Origin: Allacma fusca
Taxonomy: Eukaryota; Arthropoda; Collembola; Symphypleona; Sminthuridae
DNA: 64,000 nucleotides
Direction of reading: 5' to 3'
Assembly (NCBI GenBank): GCA_947179485.1
Contig: OX359249.1
Coordinates: 47,629,415 to 47,693,414, forward strand
The stretch's first letter is position 1. Each line of letters starts with the position of its first letter. The notes below the pieces were generated by a model. The model made no database searches, was not told the origin of the DNA, and saw only the letters and a list, made by a program, of their open reading frames with translations. A program made the position numbers and the translations under genes. This document shows, one piece after another, positions 37,301-50,600 of the stretch.

Positions 37301-40242
37301 TATTCAACTTCAATAATCCCTGATACTTCTCAAGTAGGTAATTCTAAAAGCCAACAGAAAATCTCCAAGCTTAAAAACTTCTGCAAAAGTCAAGATGCCG
37401 GTAGATATTTTATTTAGCTGAATTAATTTATACACTCTTGTAATGTTCGAATACCTTTTTTTAATCCTATTTTCTTATCCAACTGTTCCAGTGCCCTCCA
37501 TCAATGCTCTTGATGAGAGATATAAATAATTGTAGCTTAAGCAGTGCTTGTCACAGAACAAAAACTAGAGATACAGTTTCATTCAATAGACTTATCTAAC
37601 AAAAGCAACTAGCAAACACATGAGCTGCATGAATTTTTCATTTAATTATTGGCTGTCCAAAAACTACTATAAGCCATAACCAACCTTACATACTACTTAA
37701 ACATCTCCCGATAACATGACCTGACACTGTGTCTAGATATGATAGTGAGTCAAGTTCGGCAGGTGTGATTGGTTTCTCGAACTGGGTTTGGTCCATATTT
37801 TCAACTTAAGTTTTATGTGACTTCTGTACGATGGCTACTGGTAACTGGGGTTCTAATTTTTTAATAAATGTGTCAGTAAACTCATTAGTTTAACACATGC
37901 AGCTTTTTTAATCTGCATGTCTTTAATAAATATTAGAGGTGTGGAATATTTTTAAATATTGTATCTGAAATGTATTTGAAATACATTCCGTATTTCCTAT
38001 TTTTCTCGCCATGAATGTTTAAGGTATTTTGAATTTCGTAATTTGTCAGCACCAAAATGTCTACTGTATTTCATATTTTGAAGATCTATGAGCGTGATGG
38101 TATTTTGTATTTATTTATCCTGTAACGTTGCCCACCCCGTATTTTAAATACAAAGTATAATTTCAAAATACATAGATCTGAAAACTGTTAAGGTTATTTA
38201 ACCTTTTCGGCTGGTTTGCTGTACCAGATAAATACACAAAATTCAATGTATCTGAGGGCTGTAAAGTTACATTAGTGGCACGATCTGAAAATCTGTAAAT
38301 AAATTGCCAAGGAGTTATAAGGTTATTTGTTTTAAGGAAAAATACTCTGTTTCTAGGATCATAGTAATTTACTTTGATCTACACAAATGTACTTAACTCT
38401 AAACTCTACTCATGTGCCTGTTACCTTAGGTTTGCTCAATAATTTATGGGTTTTGGATATCGAATTATTTGGTCTTATACTTTACTTGACTTATTTAAAG
38501 ATCTGGGAATGATTCATAGGTATTGGCCCATAAATTTGGGAAATATTTTATTTTGTACATTCCTTGCAAAAATGGCTCCGGATTTTGTTTTTATTGTGTA
38601 TCTTAGCTACGTTACACCTGTTATTTGTACTTTACATTTGTATTTTAAGGTTTCGTGAAATGTATTTGTATTACAAGAATAAAATTCATGTATTTTCCAC
38701 ACCTCTGGTGAAGATCCAAATGGAATAAATAATGCACACATTTTCAATCAAAAGCCAAATTAACCAACTGCATTTTAATATAAAGAACTAAGTACAGACG
38801 AAATAGTCCAAGGAGCTGAACTTTGAAAAATAGCGTTAGTAAAGATACTTACAATTAGCTCATTTTGCCTCCACAGAATACCTTGGTTAGTTCATTTTGT
38901 CTTTGCTCTCAAGTGCACGTACTTACAAATTATTATTAGTTTCGTTTACATTTTGCTTTTAATTTCAAACGAAACTACTTAATTTATTCTTCTCCACGGA
39001 TTCGTAGCATTAATTATATAGCCATGCTTTGAAACCTGGTAATTTGTTTTGAATCGTTTTTGGTGGAGTAAGTGAGTATACATGAGTGTGACAGCTGTCT
39101 CAGCCGTAAACAGAGTAATAAATCTTCCAGGTCTGTTTTTAATCTTGAAAGTGGCACATAATTATCATAACAAATAGAGATGTTTTTACATATATAATTT
39201 TTTTATTGCCAATCTTTTTAAAAGTGTGAATAAAAATGATTTCCCTAAAGTTGTAAAACCAAGCTGTTAAAATTATTACAAACTGGACCGAAGAAAACAA
39301 TTCTATGCAATCAGAAGTCTGGAACCAAAGTGTCCAGATATTTAGAAGCACACTGAATCGACAAAAATAATAATAGGAGCCAGCAAGACGTCAAACTGTA
39401 CTCTAAAACCGTGGAATAAGTACATATGTAGGTAGTAGGTACAAATAGAACTAGTGCATAGTGCATATAGAGCTAAAATAATGAAACTGTACTTGAACTG
39501 TACAAGCTCCTGACAAACTAATTTTATTTGTAAGTCCTATTTGTTCCATAATATTTTACCCTGAAGGTATCAAGCTTGCCAATTTTGCAAATGTTCACGT
39601 TGATTGTTTTGAAGCCTGGAAGTGCTAATGGATTTGTAATAATAATTAATTACTACTATTGTTTTCTACAGAAAGTGCAGGGGGCTTATTCTACGTAAGT
39701 AAATATCAAAGCAGCAACTAACAATTTATATAACTAATTACTGGCTGAAGCTGAATACTTTTCCCCCTCGGTGAGAGCTACAAAAAGAACTTCTTAGCAT
39801 CCAAGTCTGGAACTGCTAAAGTTAAATACATTGTAATAGCAAGGATTAATAGGTATTGAAAACTGGATCCACTTTAGCTTTAGCATAAAGTTTTTGCATC
39901 CCAGATATGAGGCGGTAGTCTTTTGACGAATTCCTTCGTCAAAGTAATTACCTCTGTTTTCTGTCAAGTGTGTAGAAGGAATTCAAGTAACATCAAAAAT
40001 GTTATCTTGACAAGAGTCATAATTACCAACGCCATTGGGAAGGCTCGAAGAAAGAAGTCAAGAAGGTGACTTTTTTTGTGTAGTTTTAAATTAAGCACCC
40101 CAGTGACGTAACAATGACGACAGAGTACAAAGAATTTGTGTTGTTGCAAATAATTTTGATTATTTTACAACTGAGTTAGTTTTACAAGTAGTTAGTGTTG
40201 CGTGACTCCGAGGAGGAGTGATTCATGTACGGTACAAAGTAC
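37301..40242. other. Region between TM6SF and the TM6SF pseudogene
   Basis: Holds the presumed TM6SF promoter (from 37301), a hAT-like element (37935-38706), and about 1.5 kb to 40242 where I see no supported exon. Confidence 0.5.
37935..38706. mobile_element. hAT-like non-autonomous element, ~770 bp
   Basis: The left end AGAGGTGTGGAA and the right end TTCCACACCTCT are exact reverse complements over 12 bases. Just inside, both ends carry AAATACATTT/TGTATTTGAAATACA-type motifs. The sequence and motif style fit hAT ends (CAGAGGTGTGG). No 8-bp target duplication is visible (left TAAATATT, right GGTGAAGA), so it is old or rearranged. There is no transposase frame. Confidence 0.55.
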
Positions 40243-43200
40243 TGGTGTCATCATTCCCGCATGGATAAATACATTCCGGAAGTACTGTGGGTTGGCACTC
40301 TTAAGTATACTATGGAGCAGATAAGAGCCTTGGATATGAACCAGAAAAGGTAGATGAACATCTGGATCCCTGGGAACGAAAGCTGGATCATTGGGAAAGA
40401 GAGCCGGCTCGTGTTTTATTATTTCAAGTATCACACTTGACATGGTACCTTTTGCCCCCTGGGATCCCGTCAAGTCTCAACCTACAATCCTCAGGCATAT
40501 TTATGCGTCGTTATATTTCCCTTTATTTTCCTTTTCGTATCATGACTTACATACTCAACACTCTTACTACATACACTTTATTACTCCCGAGTTATGAGCA
40601 AGGCCTGAGACTAATGTGTCACAATTAGTCCTAAGAAAAATGATTGTGAATTTTAGCATGTCAGAGGCCAAAAGTGATTTTAATTGAAAGACGACAAGTG
40701 AGTAGTTTCAAAGAAGACAAAGTGTTCACCACGCCCTTGACTACGCAATCGCATATGCACCAACTTGGAGGCAATAAAGTCCGGATCCGAAAAGAGATCA
40801 AGCTTTTACCAAGCTTCCGCTTTAATTAATTACCAGGTTTCAGTCTCGTTGAGGACTGTGTCGGAAAGGATTACTCACGGAGTAGATACTGGTTGGAAAT
40901 TACTCGTGGAATCATCGATTCTCAAATATTTTGTACTAAAATGATTTCACTCACTGTCAATAGCTCCGTTATAAATAATTATTACTTACAGACGTCTTAC
41001 TGGAAAAATAATTATTTAAAGTCAGTATGATTCAGTCTGATTGTCATGGGCTTGGATTTCCACCAAAAGTGGCTTCTAATTTGGCTCACCTTTTATTGGC
41101 TGTGGAATGAAATGGCCTAGAAATCTGAAAATAATACGGGTGAGATACAGTCCAGCATAAATTACAAGGCACAAAGGTGGTCCACACGGGCGTGTTAATT
41201 AGGAGAAGGGAGTGAATATCAGTTGAAGGTTTCGGAAACCCAATGCCAATATCTCATGTACCAAAATATCAGAGTATGCATCTTTGCAAGGCAAATATAT
41301 GTATTTATCTATAAGTATGTTAATATTATCCCGCATTCAAAATTCTAGCGTTAATATTAATATTTAATGGTAAAATGTAGGAGCTAAACATTGTCATGTA
41401 CTAAAAAAAGTAATTGATTAATAATAATATTTTGGAGTTTTCAAGGCTACAAATTTGTATTTGAACCTCAAGATTTTTAGTGTGTCAGTTTCTGACTAAC
41501 ACAATATTACAACTTCACATTTGGCTCTAATCCGACAGTACACAACTGTGTGAAAGATATGAATTGTGTGCACTTTTGGATGCAAGGAAGATGACCAGTG
41601 AAAGTAATAGTAATTGAGGCATTGTACATGTGTAATGCAAATAAATGTTAGGAACTTTTCAGCATCCCTCCTTCTCCTGGCTCGCGTTTCCCTCTACTTC
41701 CGCCAATGCAGTTCAACTAGAAATGTCAAAAGATGCCCGGGAGTACTTTCTACCATACAATATACTTGATCTACTTTATTTGAAAATGCCTGTAAATATA
41801 AATGTACGAATGGCTCTAGTGCATCTTTCCAAGCCAAGCCGTGGCCGCATTTTGTTGGCAATTTTGGGAAAGTACAATTTCTTGAAGTGGCTGTAAAGTT
41901 ACTATAAATTTAAATTATTCTAAGATTCTGTAACACAAAGTGGGCTATATAATGTTTTCTCCATGCGTGCTACTTAAATACAGATAGTCAAGCTGGCCAT
42001 AAACTGTTGTAGTGTTGCTTGACTAAGCAGCACAACTATTTTTCCAGGCATTTTGCCCACCGTCACGTCCTAGCATTTGCATAATAAGTGTCCGTATTTT
42101 TCCAGCGCTGCATTGTCCTTTTAGAAACCACTCAAATATACCTATACATACGGTAAGGGGTTCCGAAAAAGTGCAACCATGGGATTCCTTTGGACAGCGA
42201 AAATATTTTTTTATATTTGCCAAAAGTATGTCAAAATTTGCGTGAACAAATATACAGCTAAACTATATTGCGTTACTTAATTCAAACTCCCAAACAATTT
42301 ACATAATCTCAATTGTGCAATTTCAATATTTAAAAAAATTACTGAATCATATTTTTATACGTTACAAGGTTTACCTCTTTAAAAGAGAATCGATCGAAAG
42401 AAAAAGGGGTCGACAGATATGACACTCCTGCTCATTTTGTGATCACCGAGGTTCAATATGGGACTTCATTGTTGCATGTCGGAAAGCCCTTTGAATCCGT
42501 ATCTGTAGATCTTGGAAAAAGTAATTATTATAATTTCGACTCCTAGTTGCTGTCACGACACAAAACACATGAATTACATACTTGTCAGGAGCGGATTCTT
42601 CTGTCCCCAGAATATCCCTTTTTAGCATTTGTTGTGCAAAGATCACACATGGTCTGGCTTCTGTGAAGGAACTAGAATGACAATTCCAATTTTTATTATT
42701 ATGAAATATCCACTGGTATTTGAAGTAACGCACGAGAAAGTCGTAATTTGTAAAATTTTAGGATTAGGCTGGTACAGGGGATTCATAACCATAGCACGTA
42801 TTTGAAGAGTTATTGGAGGAAAAGACTTGAACCTGCAACAACCGCTACGTAAGTATTATCCCTGCGGGGTTTTTGCACTCAACGGTTTTATTACAACTGA
42901 TAATATTTGATGCTGACTGCTTCCCTACAATAATAACTTGAGCCTCCCAATGTAGATATTTTTGAGAGCTGGTGAGAAAATTGTGGCATAAAAATAAAGT
43001 ATTATTGGTATATACGCTCATCATTAGTTTCATCAATATGTACTTATGGAGCACCTCATCTTCATTGGTGGGAGAAATAGGACAAAAAGCAAGAGAAGCA
43101 ACGCACCACTTGCTGACATTCAAATTGAACTCCATTGGTATGAAAGAGTGAAGAAACGGGGGAAAAAACCAAGAGTTATTCACCGGCTCCCACTGCACTG

Positions 43201-43499
43201 TACTATTGATCCTCACAGTACCATTTCTTGTATATTTAGGGTACCATTTCCCTTGTCTTAAAATAGGTTTCTTCGGAGTATGGAGATGATGAAGTAAACA
43301 AATTCATATCTATTGTTAACTACAATGTATCTATTGCCACTGACGTAGACCGACTTGTCTCACGCAAAGCTCATCGCTTGATCAATGAACGGGAATCCAT
43401 TCCTCACAAAGCAACGTTTCAATGACCAGGCTGCAAAAACTGACCAGAAATATGAGAGTCACATGGAAGAAGCCAACAGATGCTCTCATCTGTGCATTA
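40243..43499 (-). pseudogene. Decayed second copy of the TM6SF gene
   Basis: Two pieces match the intact TM6SF gene at 35248-37300, in the same order and strand. Piece 1 (43499-43375) matches exon 1: FFHVTLIFLVSF against FYHLALTFLVSF, then after a one-base insertion RNGFPFIDQ against NNGFSFIDE. The donor is changed from GTGAGCTT to ATGAGCTT. Piece 2 (40458-40243) matches exon 6: GAKGTMSSVILEIIKHEPAL against GAVGTNTGVVLELLKHEAIL. A frameshift follows (IQMFIYLFW in the shifted frame against IQVLIYLFY), then a shift back to VFIHAGMM against TLIYSGIMM. I found no exons 2-5 or 7. Two frameshifted exons and a lost donor show it is not functional as this protein. Confidence 0.82.
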
Positions 43500-46400
43500 C
43501 TATTATCCTAGAAAATTTTTCCCATCTTTTATCACACCAGCCATGAGGCTTAATGATTAATTTGATACATTCTTCCCCCTTTTTGTGTCTGTACATACCT
43601 CTAAGTTGTTTCAATAAAGGTTATTTTTCTATTGGAAATTTTTCGAGAAAAATCCCACCCTACTTCCAGATACTCAGATACTGAATGAGAGAGCTTGAAA
43701 ATCCAAATACCTTAATTCCTGACATTTGCTCAATTTAGGAAATAGTCTAAGAGCTCAAAGAGGGTTGAATATGGAAATCTCTTTTCCACAGGTTTGCATT
43801 TTCTTGACAACCTTAACATAGCAGTTTGCATAAATTGTCTACGTTCAAATGAAAATCTTTGAAAACATGCTTTATTTTGAGTACCCTATAATGTTTTATG
43901 AAAATGAAGCTTCCAGACTTTTAAAGAATGCTGACGGGAGTGTTTTTATTGTACAGATCTCAAATGTAAAGAATCTCTCTCTCTCTCTGACATTACCTCC
44001 ATATGTACATGCAATGTACGTGGTCCGGAGAACTTTCAAACCTTCCTTAATAATTTGAGCACTACAGCTGCATGGAATGGATTTTCATGCCTGTGATTCA
44101 TATGTATAATGTCATGATCAGGAAATGGTCTGTCATTTTCAATCATGTTAGCATTCTTTAATCTGATTGAGACTCATTGTCCGCCTATTTTCTCATCAGC
44201 GAATCCTAGTAATTTTCAGCTGCTGCTTCCCATTACTATTTCACAAGGTTTTAAAGCCTGTTGGCTATGATCTTTCCAGTGGCAAAATTTGTTAAGCTCC
44301 AAACGGTCAGTGGATAAAAACACTATTTCTCCCACTATATGTTTCAATAATACAGATAATTAATAAATGTAATTGTTAGAGGACGAACGGTCGAAGATCC
44401 CTCAGGTCGTCAAAAAATATGCCTAAATCAAGACCATATCACAGTTGCTTTTTTTGAACCCCAATGGGAACTATTCGGTTCACTGGTGATTTAAGAAATA
44501 CAATAGGGCAGCGTTTATTGGACATGGGAAAGACTCCGTGAAATTGGTATGTAGTTGGAAAGGAGGCTTTTAAGGAAAACTCCATTCTTTCTCAGTTTGT
44601 TGCATTTTAATATCCAGACCATCGAAAAAAACTCCAAAAGGGTTACTTGCAAGACCTCTCCGTTTGAGAAAGAACCATAGTGTATGGTTTTTAGTATAGC
44701 TGGAAAATTAACGTAATAATTACTTCAAACTTAAATTTTGGGAGTATTAGGTAATTTTGAAGCATTATCGAGATTAAAGTGTGGTAGCCTCCCAAGAGTA
44801 TCTACAAAATTTGAAGGGAAATTCATTATGTCTTTTTAAAATTAAATGAATATTATTTTAGTACTTTTGCAAGGAAAGGAAATGTATGCTTAGGGAAATC
44901 AACAGAATGTCTCTGTAGGAGTTTGTTGTGTATCCATCTATATGGTCACTCGTAAATGAGAATTTATATGAAGAAGGAAGGAGAGCACGTCTTTGTTTGT
45001 GACTGACTATGGGTCTAGAGACGGAGTATATGTGTAACATAAAACAATTTGAGCTCGGAGTACAGCGACACGAATACCCATAAACATGAAGTGCATGTCA
45101 TTGAGGAAATAAAGTGAGTCGAGTTTTCTGGAAGATGTGCCAGACCCCTTCCCACTCATCATTCCATGTATGCACTTCCTTCCACGAGTTCATTTGGTCA
45201 ACTTCAGCTTCTTTCTCTCTCCTTATTTCCTAGCGAAGCAGAAGCTCCTTTCATGAAGCCGATAAAAATCAGAGCATCAAAAATTGAGAACTGCAGCGAT
45301 CCTTAACCTAATTTACGGAGCATACAGCCATAATTTTCTTGGGATGAGATGACTCAACCCTAATTTTTTTTACTAAATAATCACAGCATAGGCACAAACT
45401 AAAAATGTCACAACTAAGGTCCCTTCATCTATTTCTCACCAGACACTATCATCTCTTAAGCGGAATGCTCCTACTCACACGGGGCTTACAGCGGAAGGAT
45501 GAGACAATTGCAAAAATTCGAATAAATGCCAAGCCTCGTTGGAGAGTCAGCCATTAATTTCAGTTTACCTCTCTGCTCCCACAACACAAGTGCATTACAA
45601 TAAATTGAAAAATCCTCCCGCCCAGTAGCTTCATAAAATAATTGTGTCTCAAGGGGACCGTCATCGGATCTAAAAGACAAATGAGAATGAATTGCAGGAG
45701 TCCTCACCGGCTCTAAAATGTTCCATTGTCTCGCCTATATCGTACATCTTACCTGTTTTGTGGCTTTGGCAGTGACCACATCTACTTTGAGTGTCATTCT
45801 TTGGAGGAGACATACATTTTTTTAAATCTCCCATTATTCTTATGATTCATTTCTGAGGAGACATTCGTATAGAAATTATAGCCCAGCTAATACGACACTG
45901 TCAGAATTTGTCTACCTATATAAAATGATGCTCAAAAAAGTATGTCAACCTCGGTAAGATCCTTCTCACTTGATTGAATCGCCAGAAAGAATCAATAGCA
46001 ATCTTTTTGTGTAGATTGTGAATTCAATAATACTGTTAATTATTATAATAATGCGTGGGAGTAAAATCCTAGGGATTTTATAAACTATGATATATTATTT
46101 TTGCAATAATGGAATACAGGTACAAATTGACGCTAATAAAGTTATATGTAGGATTTTTATAGTTGCAATAATTTATTCGAACTATATGCTCTGTAAAAAT
46201 GGTAAGGAGTTGCAAAAATTTGTCTTGATGAAGAGCAGAAGCGGTATTTTATTTTAAGAGAAATTTTTGTTACAAAATTGAGGCAGGAAAATTGCCTATA
46301 GTTGAATTTTCAGACTACTGTGCAGCAAACAGTAAATTTGTGCAGACATTCAATTTCAGGAGAGGAATTTCATACAATTCTGTTGCTAGGAACTGGGTGT

Positions 46401-47642
46401 AAATAGTGTGTAGATGTACTTTCCCAACCTCATGGATATCCAGAATATATAATTGAATGGGATTACATTTCCAAGAGGTATTTTAGAAGATTTATTTTTA
46501 AAATAGCCTAAGGAGCGATGAGCGTCGGATCGTGCGGGTTTTTATGTTTAGACCGGAGCAGATGTTGCTGTTAACATGATTTCAGCAATTAATTCCACCC
46601 ATGCTGTCCAGGTTATAGGGCAAGATTTCGAGCAGGATCATAACCCAGCGCATGCAATAATAAAGCTGTCATTATCACGTTGAAAGATGAAACAATAAAC
46701 AAGACAAGGGAAAGCCATATATACAATATTACACGGGAGAGATTGAGGGAAGACATGCGCTTGTAAAATTTTGCGCTGGTCCGGAATAATTTTTTCAACG
46801 AGGAAAACGAAAATCATCCTGAGTCTAAATCTGGACACGTGCATTGAGCTCTGAGTAGTCCCTACACATTGGTCCTGGTGGTATGAATAAGAATTCGGAT
46901 TTCGGATCTGAGTCAATCTTCACTGACTCATTCATAGAACATTGGAATATCTGATCTCTTACAAAGTATGCCTTCTTCTCCGTTATTACACCCAATGTAT
47001 TTGTGAGGACCAACCTACAATCCTATTTTTTCCTATTATTCTTTTCTCACTGATTCCGGTCTCTCCTCCATATGCCTCCTTTGCTCGGCTAGACACTGCT
47101 ATGTAGAACCCGGATCAAGATCACAGTGAGACATATCGCTCCCGTTTAGTGTGAGTTGACTAAAGAGAAATTTTCATGCACATGAGCCTGGAGTGGAAGC
47201 TGAGAAAAACCGGGTTGTTTATTCATGGGTCGACTTAGTAAACACATTTCGTGCGAAATCAACAGTTGTAACTTGCCGATATTCTGGAGTGCGTAATAAA
47301 ATCCCAAGGGTTCCACTTCATTTGGGAGAAGCCGGCCGACCCTACGGTGCAAAAAATAAATAAATATTATTAGTGTTGTGTTTAATTTTATTTTCTAAGA
47401 AATTTCAAAATTGATGGTTCGCTAAATGGTTTATTTTTCGGTCCCTTGAGCATTTAATTTTTATAAATATTTTCAAACAGCAGAGAAAAAGTGACTCATC
47501 GTTGAATTATTAATTGACGCCAAGCGTCAAGTGATTTGAGTGGGAGCTGAGGATTGTGCTCTACTTTGTGCCCACTTGTTGTCCAAATACTCTGCGGGAT
47601 CCCTTAAAATAATAAAGTTACATTGTTCCAAGTTTGTGAGAA
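43500..47642. other. Intergenic region upstream of the K+ channel; isolated candidate exon
   Basis: Mostly without recognisable genes. On the minus strand, 45672 to about 45568 reads as an open segment between a TCTTTTAG acceptor and a GAGAG/GTAAAC donor (DDGPLETQLFYEATGRED, then FSIYCNALVLWEQRG). Open minus frames also occur at 46613-46798 (one hydrophobic segment) and 47146-47352. None matches a family I can name, and I do not call them genes. Confidence 0.35.
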
Positions 47643-50600
47643 ATGGAAAAAATTTCTACCAAGGCAGACGATTCAGACAGAGAGACGAAACGTGTTCGCT
47701 ACCGTCCTAACATCCAACATTTAAATCGTGTCAAGAAGTTTTTTGGTCACTTTGGTTTGTTTGTTGCCCTAATATTATACACAGCAGCGGGAGCTTGGGT
47801 ATTAAAATCAATATTAGTTTCAAAACTTCTTAGATAAAAATATACTATTTAAATGCTACCAACGTATATCTATCCGCCTATATGTTTTAAGATAAAAAAA
47901 ACTTCGCGGAAAAAAAATGCATTTCCTGAAATTCAAGGCGAGGGCTAACAAGGGTGTACTCGCAATGAGCAATAAATCCGCATGTTTAAATCCCATTAAT
48001 ATTTATTAAAATTTTGCAATTCCTTCATTGCATGTCATTACTGGTGTAGTTTTTCCTCAATTTCACTCCAAGGCACACTTTTTTATGGTACTGACTCATG
48101 TGTGTCTTAAGCAAATTGCTTTTTATGCTGTCGGTTTCGGTTACGCTACCCTGCCGTGCATGAATAGTGGGTACTATATGCCTTCAGCCTTATCAACATG
48201 AGGGTGGCTGTAACCACAAAACCCGGCATAGAGAAGGGCATGTACCAGCGTACAGTATTCAAGGGAGTCAGTTTTTTTGGGGAAAAGTAAGCCTATATAT
48301 TGTAAGGCTTGATTTTAAATTCATTGCATGCTGCTGTAATGCATTGCGTAATGTCAAAAGATCATGCATCCGCATCCACAGAACATTGTGTATCGTGCTC
48401 GGAGAGTATGCAAACCTAAGTTCAAATCCTACTTTGCCAAAGCTACTCTTTTATTAAATGGACCTAACTCCAATATGTACACTACATTTGAGTACACATC
48501 TCCAGGTATATTTAGCTCTGTGACTGGTACAGTTTAAAGTGTACGTGTACATTATTGCCAAGAGGGGAAAACAAATATTTTTATGTCAACAAGCTTACAC
48601 TCACCCAACACTTGTAACAATTTATAATCATGCAAGGCTCTCTTTCTACCATAATATTTAAGGAAAGGGGGAAATGTTATGAAATATTCCGGAGATCAAT
48701 GTAGATCCTTTCATACCTTCATTCCCCACAATGCTCAACACTCCTGACGGTGAGTTTGTATTTCTGGACTACTTATAGACTTGTTAAAAATATGAAATAG
48801 AGCCGTAAAAAAACTCCTCTCTCACGACGACAAACTGTTATGAGAGTACGGACGTCACAGAAAATTTACAACTTCACCGTGGAATTCAAGTCTTCACGTA
48901 AGAATACCATTTGTGTACCTAGAACCCCAGCCCCGACTCTTTTTTTTTTACTAATTCTGTTTTAAAGCATTTGCAAGGGATTTTTATTTCCTTGGAGCTT
49001 TTACACAAGGCAGGAAAATTTATTTCCCTGATGAAAGATTTATCTCATTTGTCTTCCTGTAGATAATTTCGATCTGTTTAAATTCCCCATTACTTCCCCC
49101 AGTGATGGATAGAAACAAGGGTAGGACCAGTGGGAGGTGTTTTTTTTTGTTTAGGGAAAGTTCTGTTTGCCAAAACATTACCGTGTAAACGGAAAGGACC
49201 CGCACATATAGAAAAACAGTTGGGGGATTATCATAGGATTTGAATTCATATTTGTCAATAAATACTGACAAAAGTGTTTACCGAAAGGGCTTCCTATTTA
49301 CACCAATTTAATTTACGCTCAAGCCCCATCTTGTATGGAAGCCTTGGGAGCCCAGGTGATCGGATGGTGTAAATTGGGTTTTGATTTCTGGGAAGGGGAA
49401 TCCGAGCCGTGAATAATTATGGGAAATGGGATGACTCAGAGTTACAATGTACTCATGAATAAATACTTGAAAGAGTACCAAAAATTCCTCTTGGAAAATG
49501 ATTTGAGTGGCAATTTAGCAGAGGCAGTAGTGTCTTAGAGATTTTATGGTGTTTGGAAAGGAGATACAAAGAAGTTGCTTTGAGTCTCTGCCGCGCCTTC
49601 TAAAAAAACAATATGGTTCAGGTAGATAAAGTTAAAGTGTATGTAGTAACAACAAAAAGAGTGGCTCTGTGCTCATACACTACTCTCTTCCTTCTCCCAC
49701 AGTTGCTCAGCTCTCCCATGATACTGAGTACACTCATTTCATGGAAATAAAGGCCCTTTGAATTCCATACCATTAGCACTAGCGATTTTTAACTCTCTTT
49801 ATCGTCCCTCCAATAAATAAGGCTCCGCTCATAAATCCTGTAAAAGGGGGGAAAGGCCATGGTAATACATACATATCCCGTAAATTTAGTTGGTACTTGG
49901 CTGTAGATCCTCGAGTCATAGGGAAAGTTCCAATCACTATTATTTGGATTTAACCGCAATTGGGTTTATAAGGTTGTAGACACGTAAGTTGGGATTATAC
50001 CATTTCATTGAGCAAGACCCTACCCGGGAGTTTTCCTTCCGAATTCACAACTACATAACACTGTTGGCAAATGCGATTCCTTATGTGCTACAGCTATCTA
50101 GTGGCACATACTTTATAAATTATAGACCACCAGTAGGAAAGAATTTCAAATAGTTATCATTAGCCGCACCCGCTAGTAGTTATAGTGATGAGACTGTAGA
50201 GTAGAAGCTAGAAGCTAATGGGACAATTCCTAGATGCTCCATTAACTTAACAATAAGTGCATGTTTTGAAGGTAACTTGACGAACGTCTTACGAGAGTTG
50301 ATTCCTTCTCTTGATATTATTATTCCTGTACGTCTCAGTCTTTATTTGTATCCCACACATACATACATAGGCTCATCTGTGTTTCTCCAGACTGAAAAAT
50401 TACACCAGCCTCTTCAACTCTTTCCTTGTTGATATAAACACGTGCAGTGAGCCATGTCGGCTGTAAACATGCCATTGAAAATTGATGCCGTTCCGAAAGA
50501 AAAAAAATGAGATGAGCTGAAATGTGTAGACGTTCTCTTTTTTGTCTTTGTATTTTTTAAAATGTAAATGATTGATGGTACACGGTGATAATTGATTAAA

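Noticed and set aside
42845-43216. 123-codon minus-strand frame
   Set aside because: No family resemblance and no splice context linking it to the TM6SF pseudogene.
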